Of a stretch of DNA of 5,149 bases, positions 1 through 5,149 are shown in pieces. Positions within the stretch are counted from its first letter, which is position 1. Each line of letters opens with the position of its first letter. Position numbers and translations under genes: made by a program. The notes beneath the pieces were generated by a model. It was not told the origin of the DNA, did not search any database, and was given only the letters and a program-made list of their open reading frames with translations. This stretch comes from Thermodesulfobacteriota bacterium (GTDB lineage: Bacteria > Desulfobacterota > RBG-13-43-22), in NCBI GenBank assembly GCA_025454185.1, contig JALOOY010000175.1:1-5149 (forward strand). The letters are read 5' to 3'.

Positions 1-2
1 AC

Positions 3-392
3 CCCATCGGGATCGTCCACTCGGTCCTGACCAGGCGCGACCAGGCACCCAAACAGGGCTATGAGGGCGCGCCCGAGGCCTGGGTCGAAATACTTCCGGC
101 GTTTATCGAAGGGATCGAAGGGCTTGCGACCGGGGATGAAATAATCCTGATTACCTGGTTTCATCAGGCCCAGCGCGTCTATCTGCGGGTGCACCCGCGG
201 GGGGATCGGACCCGGCCTCTGACCGGGGTCTTCGCCACCCGCTCTCCCGACCGGCCTAATCCCATCGGCCTGCACCGGGTCACTGTCCGGGAAATATCCG
301 GGAACAAGCTCAAGGTGCACCCCCTGGAAGCGATCGAAGGCACGCCGGTCGTCGACATCAAGCCGGTGCTTCCGGCATCCACCGACGCCTGA
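3..392 (+). CDS. trmO: TrmO/TsaA-family tRNA (N6-threonylcarbamoyladenosine-37) N6-methyltransferase, 5'-truncated
   Basis: The frame is open from the window edge to the TGA at 390-392 and gives 129 residues; the true start is upstream, probably by only about ten residues, because the fragment begins at the family's N-terminal PIGxVHS element. Seen: PIGIVHSVL at the start, then AWVEILPAFIEGIEGL, the ITWFHQA segment, the signature GVFATRSPDRPNPIG at 225-269, and LEAIEGTPVVDIKP near the C-terminus. These are hallmark motifs of the TrmO (YaeB/TsaA) beta-barrel family, which uses S-adenosylmethionine to methylate t6A37 of certain threonine tRNAs to m6t6A. E. coli TrmO is about 235 residues with an extra C-terminal domain; this protein stops soon after the DIKP motif, so it is the short single-domain form, as in many archaea and bacteria. 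The exact substrate is inferred from the family. It is separated by 116 bases and a putative promoter from the next gene, so it is probably not part of the downstream cluster. Confidence 0.9.
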   Translation, partial: PIGIVHSVLTRRDQAPKQGYEGAPEAWVEILPAFIEGIEGLATGDEIILITWFHQAQRVYLRVHPRGDRTRPLTGVFATRSPDRPNPIGLHRVTVREISGNKLKVHPLEAIEGTPVVDIKPVLPASTDA

Positions 393-462
393 CCCAGCCT
401 TCTTTTCCCCAGATCGGGGCGCAGCGCATATTTAACCTCTTTCCCCGAGCCGACATCTATTG

Positions 463-471
463 TGGTATAAG
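463..471 (+). promoter_or_regulatory. Putative extended -10 promoter for the downstream gene cluster
   Basis: TG at 463-464, one base, then TATAAG at 466-471 fits the extended -10 pattern TGnTATAAT of housekeeping-sigma promoters with one mismatch in the hexamer. No convincing -35 is present at the right spacing; TTCCCC at 441-446 is weak and 19 bases away. Extended -10 promoters can work with a poor -35. It is the only good match in the AT-richer gap 393-508 and lies 37 bases before the ATG at 509, implying a leader of about 30 bases. It would drive the run of tightly spaced genes from 509 to ligD. Confidence 0.5.
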
Positions 472-497
472 GATCGAAGGAAACCCACGAAAGAAAC

Positions 498-501
498 GGA
501 A
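498..501 (+). promoter_or_regulatory. Ribosome binding site for the gene at 509
   Basis: GGAA ends seven bases before the ATG at 509, a normal Shine-Dalgarno distance. A stronger-looking AAGGA at 477-481 is too far upstream (27 bases) to serve this start. Confidence 0.45.
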
Positions 502-508
502 CATTGGA

Positions 509-1240
509 ATGAAAAAGCTCACCGGCCTTTTAATCATCGTTTTTTTGCTTTCCCTGCTGGCGCCGATCGAACAGGCGGCGGCCCAAAGGTCTTCCGGTCG
601 AGGGTCTTCAGGATCGGGGGGCTCCCACGGTGGTTCATCGGGAAGTCCTCACGGATCCGGAGGTTCCTACCGGGGCGCGCCCGGCGGGTCTCATGGGAGC
701 GGCGGATCGTACCGGGGCTCACCAGGCCCTGGGGGTACCCCCCACAATTATTACAGACCGGGACATGCCCCTCCCCGGTATTATGGCCACGGGGGGGCAC
801 CCCGAGGCTATTACCGCCCTCCCTACGGATATTATCGGGGCGGCGGTCATTACTACGGATATCCTGGTTATGGGGCCTTCCTTCCGGGGCTGGTCATCGG
901 CGGCATCCTGGGCTGGAGCCTGGCGCCGCGTTATTATACCCCGCCACCCTATTATTATGATTCCCCGCCGCCGGACTATGTTTATCCCCCCCCGGCGGAA
1001 GGGAGCCAGGCGCCGCCCTCCGGAGGACAGATGTCCATCTACCCCCGTGAAGGACAGACCCAGGAGCAGCAGGACCGGGATCATATTGAATGCCATGACT
1101 GGGCCGTCGGCCAGGCCGGTTTCGACCCCTTTGTAGCCCCGCCGGACGGCCGCCCCGGACCCGAGGCGGCCCGGAAAAGCGCCCACTATCTGCAGGCCCT
1201 GGAAGCCTGCCTGGATGTGCGCGGCTATTCCCTCCGCTGA
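509..1240 (+). CDS. Exported Gly/Ser/Tyr/Pro-rich protein with conserved C-terminal motif (DUF6515-like)
   Basis: 243 residues. Residues 1-25 form a clear signal peptide: MKK, a leucine/isoleucine-rich core, and an AAA before Q26 as the likely cleavage site. Residues 27-77 are Gly/Ser/His-rich with an 11-residue near-duplicate (H48-P58 and H62-P72). Residues 78-120 are rich in Tyr, Gly, Pro and Arg. Residues 122-139 are a Gly-punctuated hydrophobic stretch that could cross or insert in a membrane (glycine-zipper-like). A Tyr/Pro-rich spacer follows (141-163). The C-terminal part (about 177-243) is the only well-ordered region: IYPREGQTQEQQDRD, then ECHDWAVGQAGFDP, ending EACLDVRGYSLR. I recognise this motif from uncharacterised exported proteobacterial proteins, often labelled DUF6515 or glycine-zipper family; the family name is from memory. 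C195 and C234 could form a disulfide in the periplasm. The function is unknown; a cell-envelope or outer-membrane role is inferred from the signal peptide and composition. It is the first gene of the cluster, 12 bases before the next start. Confidence 0.85.
   Translation: MKKLTGLLIIVFLLSLLAPIEQAAAQRSSGRGSSGSGGSHGGSSGSPHGSGGSYRGAPGGSHGSGGSYRGSPGPGGTPHNYYRPGHAPPRYYGHGGAPRGYYRPPYGYYRGGGHYYGYPGYGAFLPGLVIGGILGWSLAPRYYTPPPYYYDSPPPDYVYPPPAEGSQAPPSGGQMSIYPREGQTQEQQDRDHIECHDWAVGQAGFDPFVAPPDGRPGPEAARKSAHYLQALEACLDVRGYSLR
650..724 (+). repeat. Short in-gene repeat encoding HGSGGSYRG(A/S)P twice
   Basis: Two 33-base units, at 650-682 and 692-724, encode the same 11 residues apart from one Ala/Ser change, with a three-residue spacer, so the period is 42 bases. 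The nucleotide copies differ at several third positions (for example GGATCCGGA against GGGAGCGGC). The repeat is therefore either old or kept at protein level, not a fresh slippage product. It lies within the low-complexity part of the exported protein. Confidence 0.75.
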
Positions 1241-1242
1241 CC

Positions 1243-1247
1243 GGGAG
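1243..1247 (+). promoter_or_regulatory. Ribosome binding site for the methyltransferase-like gene
   Basis: GGGAG ends five bases before the ATG at 1253, within the 12-base gap after the previous TGA. It supports this start and re-initiation within one transcript. Confidence 0.6.
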
Positions 1248-1252
1248 CACCC

Positions 1253-2092
1253 ATGATCCCCTGGGAATTACTGGATTCCGCTCCGCTTCCCGGAAGCGAT
1301 CGAGAGTTGCGCCTTTATCGGCGGGACCGGGAGTTCTCCATCCGGATGAACGGCCAGGAAATTATGAACAGCCGGGCTCACGGGTCGGAAGAGGCCCTGG
1401 CCGAGTTGGCTTGCGCCCGGTTCCGGGACCGGGTCCGTCCCCGGGTCCTGGTGGGGGGCTTGGGCCTGGGATTTACCGTGGCGGCAGCGCTGCGCCGCAT
1501 CGGTCCCCAGGGCCGGGTGGAGGTAGCCGAGCTGCTGCCCGCAGTGGTACGGTGGAACGAGGGACTATTGGGGCACTTGGCTGGTGAACCGCTTAAAGAC
1601 CCGCGGGTCCGCGTTCGTTTGGATGACGTAGTGAAAATTATCCATTCCGAACGCCGGGCCTTCGACGCTATCCTGCTGGACGTGGACAACGGTCCCCGGG
1701 ACTTGATCAGCCAGGGCAACGACCGCCTCTACACGCCTTCCGGGCTGGCGGCCCTCCAGAACGCCTTGCGGCCGGCGGGGGTTTTGGCTGTCTGGTCCGC
1801 CGGACCCGATCAGGCCTTCATCCGGCATCTGGAAAAAGCCGGTTTCACGGTTGAAGAAGTACGCTGCCGTTCCCGGGGTGACCTGGGCGGAAGACGACAC
1901 ACCATCTGGCTGGCTGTGGTCCGGGTCAGGCGGTCGGTGGCACAGGGGTCAGGGAAAAGCGGCCCTTCACAGCCGGAACGGTTGACGCAGGTCAGCCCTG
2001 AGTCCGGGGGCAGGCGGCGACGCAAGATAGGCATTCATAGGTCGAGTGATCGTCCACTCCGGTCACAGGAGTGCGGGACCCCACTTCCATGA
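1253..2092 (+). CDS. Spermidine synthase-like class I SAM-dependent methyltransferase-fold protein
   Basis: 279 residues. A short beta-rich N-terminal part (about 1-45) precedes a Rossmann fold. Seen: the glycine-rich nucleotide loop VLVGGLGLGFT (66-76), the following strand VEVAELLPAVVRWN with acidic E93, the DD pair at 124-125, and AILLDVDNGP (139-148), the motif that in spermidine synthases carries the catalytic-site Asp. LYTPSGLAALQNALRPAGVLAVWSA (160-183) and the C-terminal strand HTIWLAVV (216-223) complete the fold. This matches the spermine/spermidine synthase-like group, many of whose members are of unknown substrate. The N-terminal domain is short compared with true spermidine synthases, so I do not call it SpeE. 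Residues from about 226 to the end are a basic, Arg/Ser/Pro-rich tail with no recognisable fold. The start is supported by GGGAG five bases upstream. Its stop overlaps the next start in ATGA, which suggests translational coupling. The substrate is unknown. Confidence 0.8.
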   Translation: MIPWELLDSAPLPGSDRELRLYRRDREFSIRMNGQEIMNSRAHGSEEALAELACARFRDRVRPRVLVGGLGLGFTVAAALRRIGPQGRVEVAELLPAVVRWNEGLLGHLAGEPLKDPRVRVRLDDVVKIIHSERRAFDAILLDVDNGPRDLISQGNDRLYTPSGLAALQNALRPAGVLAVWSAGPDQAFIRHLEKAGFTVEEVRCRSRGDLGGRRHTIWLAVVRVRRSVAQGSGKSGPSQPERLTQVSPESGGRRRRKIGIHRSSDRPLRSQECGTPLP

Positions 2093-2811
2093 AAATCTAC
2101 AGCGGCACCAGCGGGTACGGCTACCTCGAATGGAAAGGCCATTTCTACCCGGAGAATATTTCGCCCAAGGAAATGTTGCGCTTTTATGGGGAGCGCCTCC
2201 CGACAGTGGAAATCAACAATACCTTTTATCGTTTGCCTAGCGGAGGTGTCCTCACCTCCTGGGCTGAACAGGTGCCGGCTGATTTTATTTTCGCCTTCAA
2301 GGCGCCCCAGATCATTACCCACCGCAAGCGTTTGAAAAATGTCGGCGAGGAGACCGCTTACCTCTTCCGGACCCTCTCACTTCTGGAACGAAAACTGGGG
2401 CCGGTCCTTTTCCAGTTTCCCAAAAATTTCCCGCCGGATCCGGCGAGGTTGAAGGCCTTTTTCGATCTAATTCCGGGGAAGACCGCCTGCGCCTTCGAGT
2501 TTCGCAGCCTCTCCGTAGTGACAGAGGAGGTCCTTTCTCTTCTGCAGGAAAGGGACTACAGTCTGTGCCTGGCCGATACGGATGAAAACCCGGCCACAAC
2601 GATCCGCAGCACGGCCTCCTGGGGTTATCTCCGCCTGCGGCGTTCCGCCGCCTATAGGGAGCCCGATCTGTCACAATGGCTGGAACGCATCCGGGGGCAA
2701 CGCTGGGAGCGCGCTTACGTATTTTTCAAGCACGAAGAGGAAGGCCTGGGACCCAAGCTGGCCAGGCGCTTTCAGGAACTGGCCGGGGAATCTCCGCAGC
2801 GAACTACCTGA
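2089..2811 (+). CDS. DUF72 (YecE-like) TIM-barrel family protein
   Basis: 240 residues from the ATG at 2089, the usual length of DUF72 proteins. Seen: the family N-terminus IYSGTSGYGYLEWKGHFYP (3-21), VEINNTFYRLP (40-50), the FAFKAPQIITH strand (68-78), LFQFP (107-111), the AFEFR strand (135-139), CLADTDE (160-166), YLRLRR (about 184-189), and the closing AYVFFKHEEEGLGPKLA near the C-terminus. DUF72 proteins are predicted TIM barrels; no activity is firmly established for them as far as I know. The ATG at 2089 overlaps the preceding TGA as ATGA and puts the family motif right at the N-terminus. A GTG at 2071 would add six residues, but AGGAG (2067-2071) overlaps it, so it cannot be its ribosome site. 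GGGA at 2075-2078, ten bases before the ATG, is a usable site. The ligD gene starts six bases after this stop and in the same frame, pointing to co-expression and possibly a shared role in DNA end repair; that role is inference. Confidence 0.9.
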   Translation: MKIYSGTSGYGYLEWKGHFYPENISPKEMLRFYGERLPTVEINNTFYRLPSGGVLTSWAEQVPADFIFAFKAPQIITHRKRLKNVGEETAYLFRTLSLLERKLGPVLFQFPKNFPPDPARLKAFFDLIPGKTACAFEFRSLSVVTEEVLSLLQERDYSLCLADTDENPATTIRSTASWGYLRLRRSAAYREPDLSQWLERIRGQRWERAYVFFKHEEEGLGPKLARRFQELAGESPQRTT

Positions 2812-2817
2812 TCAACC

Positions 2818-5149
2818 ATGGTCCGGACCTCCCAAACCGTCCAGGTCGGAAAGCGGAAGATCGAGCTTTCGAATCTGGGAAAAGTGTTCTATCCCGACGT
2901 CCCCGTTCTCAAAGCCGAAATAATCCAGTATTATCTCCGCATCGCCCCCACCATCCTCTCCCACCTGAAAGGCCGGCCCCTTTCCCTGGTGCGCTATCCG
3001 GACGGCATCGGCGGTGAACGCTTCTTTCAGAAAAACAGGCCCGAGTGGGCACCGGAATGGCTCAACCATGTGGTGCTGGGCGGGTCGGTGAAGGAAGGGC
3101 CGGTCGATTATGTCCTGGCCGGTGAAGAAGCCTCCCTGGTTTGGCTGGCCAACCTGGCCTGTATCGAGCTGCATCAGATGTCCTGTCGCGCACCTCATTT
3201 CGACCAGCCGGATTATCTGGTTTTCGATCTGGATCCCCCCGAGAAGCACCCTTTCGCGGATCTGGTGGGCCTAGCCCTGGACTTGAAAGAACACCTCGAA
3301 AACCTGGCCTACCGTCCCTTCGTCAAGACCAGCGGCAGCAAGGGATTGCATATCCTCGTACCCCTCGAACCCCGGTGGACGTTCCCGGACGTCTTTGCGG
3401 CGGCTAAAGACGCGGCCGGCCTTTTCCTGGCCTCGCACCCGGGGTCGGCCACCCTGACCATCAGCAAGGAGGCCCGTCGGGGAAAAGTCCTGCTGGACAT
3501 CTACCGCAATCGCAAATTTCAGACCATCGTTGCGGCCTACAGCCTGCGCGGCCTCCCGGGCGCACCCGTGTCCATGCCCCTGCGCTGGGAGCAGTTGGCC
3601 GCCGTGGATAACGCCGCCGCTTTTACCCTGGCCACGGTTCCCGATCTGCTGATCAAGCAGGGCGATGCCTGGGAAGGGATGGGGGCCTGGGCCGCGCCCC
3701 TGCACACGGTGCGCCCGAAGCCGGCCGCCGGGAACTCCCCGGCGATACCTTCCCCGCCCGAGTCTGTTTCTGCCCTGGCCGCCTACGCTGAAAAACGCAG
3801 TTTCGGAAAAACCCCCGAGCCGCCCCCCCGGCCGGCGGTCGGCGCCGGCGACGCCTTCGTCCTGCACCGGCACCACGCCACGCGCCTGCATTATGACCTG
3901 CGTCTGGAACAGGGGGGCGTGTTGAAGTCCTGGGCGGTTCCGAAAGGACTCCCTCCCCGTCCGGGAATTCTACGGCTGGCCGTCGCCACAGAGGACCATC
4001 CTCTGGAATATCTGGACTTCGAGGGCACGATTCCCCCGAAGCAATACGGCGGCGGCCGGATCTGGATTTATGCCCGCGGGAAATACGCCGTCACCCGGGA
4101 GAAAAAGAAAGGGTTTTACTTTCGGCTGCAGGGCAGCGGGATGGACGCCGAATACCGCCTGCACGCCACCGGACCGAAAGAATGGCTCCTCGAGCGTTTG
4201 GACCAACCTCAGGTGGACTGGCTGCGTCATCCCGTCGAACCTATGCTGGCCCAGTCGGCCGCGGAGACGCCGGACTCCGGCTATTATCTCTATGAAGTGA
4301 AATGGGACGGCATCCGGGCACTGATCGCCGTGGACGAAGGGCAAGTGCGTATTCACAGCAGGAAGCAGATCGATCTTTCCGCCTGGTTCCCGGAACTTTT
4401 GGACGCCGAGCAGTCCTTCCGCACCCAGTCGGCGCTGTTCGATGCGGAGATCGTCTGCCTCGATGACGCCGGAAAGCCGGTTTTTAAAAATGTGATTCAC
4501 CGGATGCAGCAAAAAACTTCGGGGGCCATCGAGCGGGCCCGCAGGCGGTACCCGGCCATCTGCTATGTCTTCGACTGCCTCTACCTCGACGGCCGACCGC
4601 TCGTCAACGAACCGCTGGTTCGCCGACGGGTCTGGCTGGAAGATACGCTGAAAAAAAATACCTCCTATCGGATCAGCGAAGCCGTGGCCGAGGGCGCGGA
4701 ACTTTTCCGGGCCGCGGTGCAAACGGGACTCGAAGGCATCATGGCCAAGGAAAAAAATAGTCTCTACCGGCCCGGCCAACGTACGGCCCAATGGCTGAAA
4801 ATCAAGAAAAGAGAGACCCTCGACTGCCTGATCATCGGCTACACGCGGGGAAAAGGGGACCGGCGGGACCGCTTCGGGGCACTGCATTTGGCCGTGCGCG
4901 AGGGCCAGGCCCTGCGCTACGTGGGCAAAGTGGGCACGGGCTTTGATGAACGGTCGCTGGCGGAGATCTTGGCCCTGTTAAAAAAACTGAAGACGGTCCC
5001 AAAGCCTGTTTCGGACAAACCGGGCGACGAGGCCCGGACCGTCTGGGTCGAACCCCGTTTGATCGGGGAGGTGCAGTTTGCCTCACTCACCAAAGAGGGG
5101 CTGCTGCGCGAACCGGTGTTTTTGCGGCTACGGCCGGATTTGATCGGGT
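2818..5149 (+). CDS. ligD: Multifunctional ATP-dependent DNA ligase LigD (polymerase - 3'-phosphoesterase - ligase), 3'-truncated
   Basis: I read the frame codon by codon from the ATG at 2818: 777 codons with no stop, running off the window end. LigD repairs double-strand breaks by Ku-dependent non-homologous end joining: it fills, trims and seals ends. Domains: primase-polymerase, about 1-290, with SNLGKVFYP (18-26), the metal-binding FDLDPP (D137, D139), the SGSKGLH motif (172-178) and a third Asp, D227. These numbers coincide with the catalytic Asp positions I recall for M. tuberculosis LigD. A Pro/Ala-rich linker spans about 300-340. The 3'-phosphoesterase, about 345-470, has H352, H358, D360 and R362 in HHATRLHYDLR, and H394 and Y398 in EDHPLEY. 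The ligase, about 475 onward, has motif I EVKWDGIR (nucleophile K495), SR 514-515, DAEIV (E544), YVFDCLYLDG, EGIMAKE (639-645), QWLKIKK (658-664), and the OB-fold end LREPVFLRLRPD (763-774). That last element is usually close to the C-terminus, so few residues are missing. No good ribosome site precedes 2818; coupling to DUF72 is likely. Confidence 0.96.
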   Translation, partial: MVRTSQTVQVGKRKIELSNLGKVFYPDVPVLKAEIIQYYLRIAPTILSHLKGRPLSLVRYPDGIGGERFFQKNRPEWAPEWLNHVVLGGSVKEGPVDYVLAGEEASLVWLANLACIELHQMSCRAPHFDQPDYLVFDLDPPEKHPFADLVGLALDLKEHLENLAYRPFVKTSGSKGLHILVPLEPRWTFPDVFAAAKDAAGLFLASHPGSATLTISKEARRGKVLLDIYRNRKFQTIVAAYSLRGLPGAPVSMPLRWEQLAAVDNAAAFTLATVPDLLIKQGDAWEGMGAWAAPLHTVRPKPAAGNSPAIPSPPESVSALAAYAEKRSFGKTPEPPPRPAVGAGDAFVLHRHHATRLHYDLRLEQGGVLKSWAVPKGLPPRPGILRLAVATEDHPLEYLDFEGTIPPKQYGGGRIWIYARGKYAVTREKKKGFYFRLQGSGMDAEYRLHATGPKEWLLERLDQPQVDWLRHPVEPMLAQSAAETPDSGYYLYEVKWDGIRALIAVDEGQVRIHSRKQIDLSAWFPELLDAEQSFRTQSALFDAEIVCLDDAGKPVFKNVIHRMQQKTSGAIERARRRYPAICYVFDCLYLDGRPLVNEPLVRRRVWLEDTLKKNTSYRISEAVAEGAELFRAAVQTGLEGIMAKEKNSLYRPGQRTAQWLKIKKRETLDCLIIGYTRGKGDRRDRFGALHLAVREGQALRYVGKVGTGFDERSLAEILALLKKLKTVPKPVSDKPGDEARTVWVEPRLIGEVQFASLTKEGLLREPVFLRLRPDLIG

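Noticed and set aside
106..124. Repeated GATCGAAGG words, also near 333 and 472
   Set aside because: The first two sites encode the Ile-Glu-Gly common in TrmO, and the third is alone in the intergenic gap; spacing is irregular and no array or operator symmetry is seen.
407..419. CCCC-AGATC-GGGG, a possible terminator hairpin after trmO
   Set aside because: The stem is only four pairs and no T-run follows it on the + strand; the T-run precedes it, and on the minus strand it becomes A-rich. It is too weak to call.
2048..2059. The 12-mer GATCGTCCACTC also occurs at 11-22
   Set aside because: About one 12-base repeat is expected by chance in a window of this size. The copy at 11-22 encodes the conserved IVHS of TrmO, and the other lies in a different frame of an unrelated gene.
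2071..2088. GTG at 2071 as an alternative DUF72 start
   Set aside because: The only nearby Shine-Dalgarno-like sequence, AGGAG, overlaps the codon. The ATG at 2089 gives both the ATGA coupling with the upstream stop and the normal family N-terminus.
3271..3891. A 206-codon minus-strand open frame opposite the LigD polymerase domain
   Set aside because: The + strand here encodes the conserved SGSKGLH and third-Asp motifs of LigD; the minus frame is low-complexity Gly/Arg and looks like a shadow.
3970..4887. A 305-codon open frame on the minus strand, antisense to ligD
   Set aside because: It lies wholly within the phosphoesterase and ligase domains of ligD, whose motifs are unmistakable. Its translation shows no recognisable motif, and such antisense frames are common in GC-rich genes.

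Overview
The window is a GC-rich, gene-dense stretch of bacterial chromosome with every gene on the + strand. It holds five protein-coding genes; the first and last are cut by the window edges. High GC, single-gene spacing, a Gly/Tyr-rich exported protein of a kind common in proteobacteria, and a three-domain LigD suggest an environmental proteobacterium. A deltaproteobacterial (Desulfobacterota-like) source is my best guess, but that is inference from gene style, not from a marker gene.

Layout. Positions 3-392 are the 3' part of a TrmO/TsaA-family tRNA methyltransferase gene. A 116-base gap (393-508) follows, with a good extended -10 promoter (TG-G-TATAAG, 463-471). From 509 the genes are packed: an exported Gly/Ser/Tyr-rich protein with a conserved C-terminal motif (509-1240), a spermidine-synthase-like Rossmann methyltransferase (1253-2092, 12-base gap), a DUF72/YecE-family TIM-barrel protein (2089-2811, ATGA overlap), and a large LigD-type ATP-dependent DNA ligase (2818-5149 and beyond, 6-base gap). 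The spacing suggests one transcript from the promoter at about 466.

The main gene is ligD. I translated it codon by codon and found it open from the ATG at 2818 to the window end (777 complete codons). It carries, in order, a primase-polymerase domain, a 3'-phosphoesterase domain and an ATP-dependent ligase domain. This is the arrangement known from Mycobacterium LigD rather than the PE-ligase-polymerase order of Pseudomonas LigD. The catalytic residues of all three domains are visible. LigD works with Ku in bacterial non-homologous end joining; no Ku gene lies in this window.

How the genes may work together: the DUF72 gene is directly upstream of ligD, in the same reading frame, separated by one TGA and six bases with no clear ribosome binding site for ligD. 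The two are therefore probably translationally coupled, and DUF72 is a candidate partner in end repair. The methyltransferase-like and exported proteins at the front of the cluster have no obvious link to DNA repair. I see no CRISPR array, insertion sequence, tRNA or rRNA gene.
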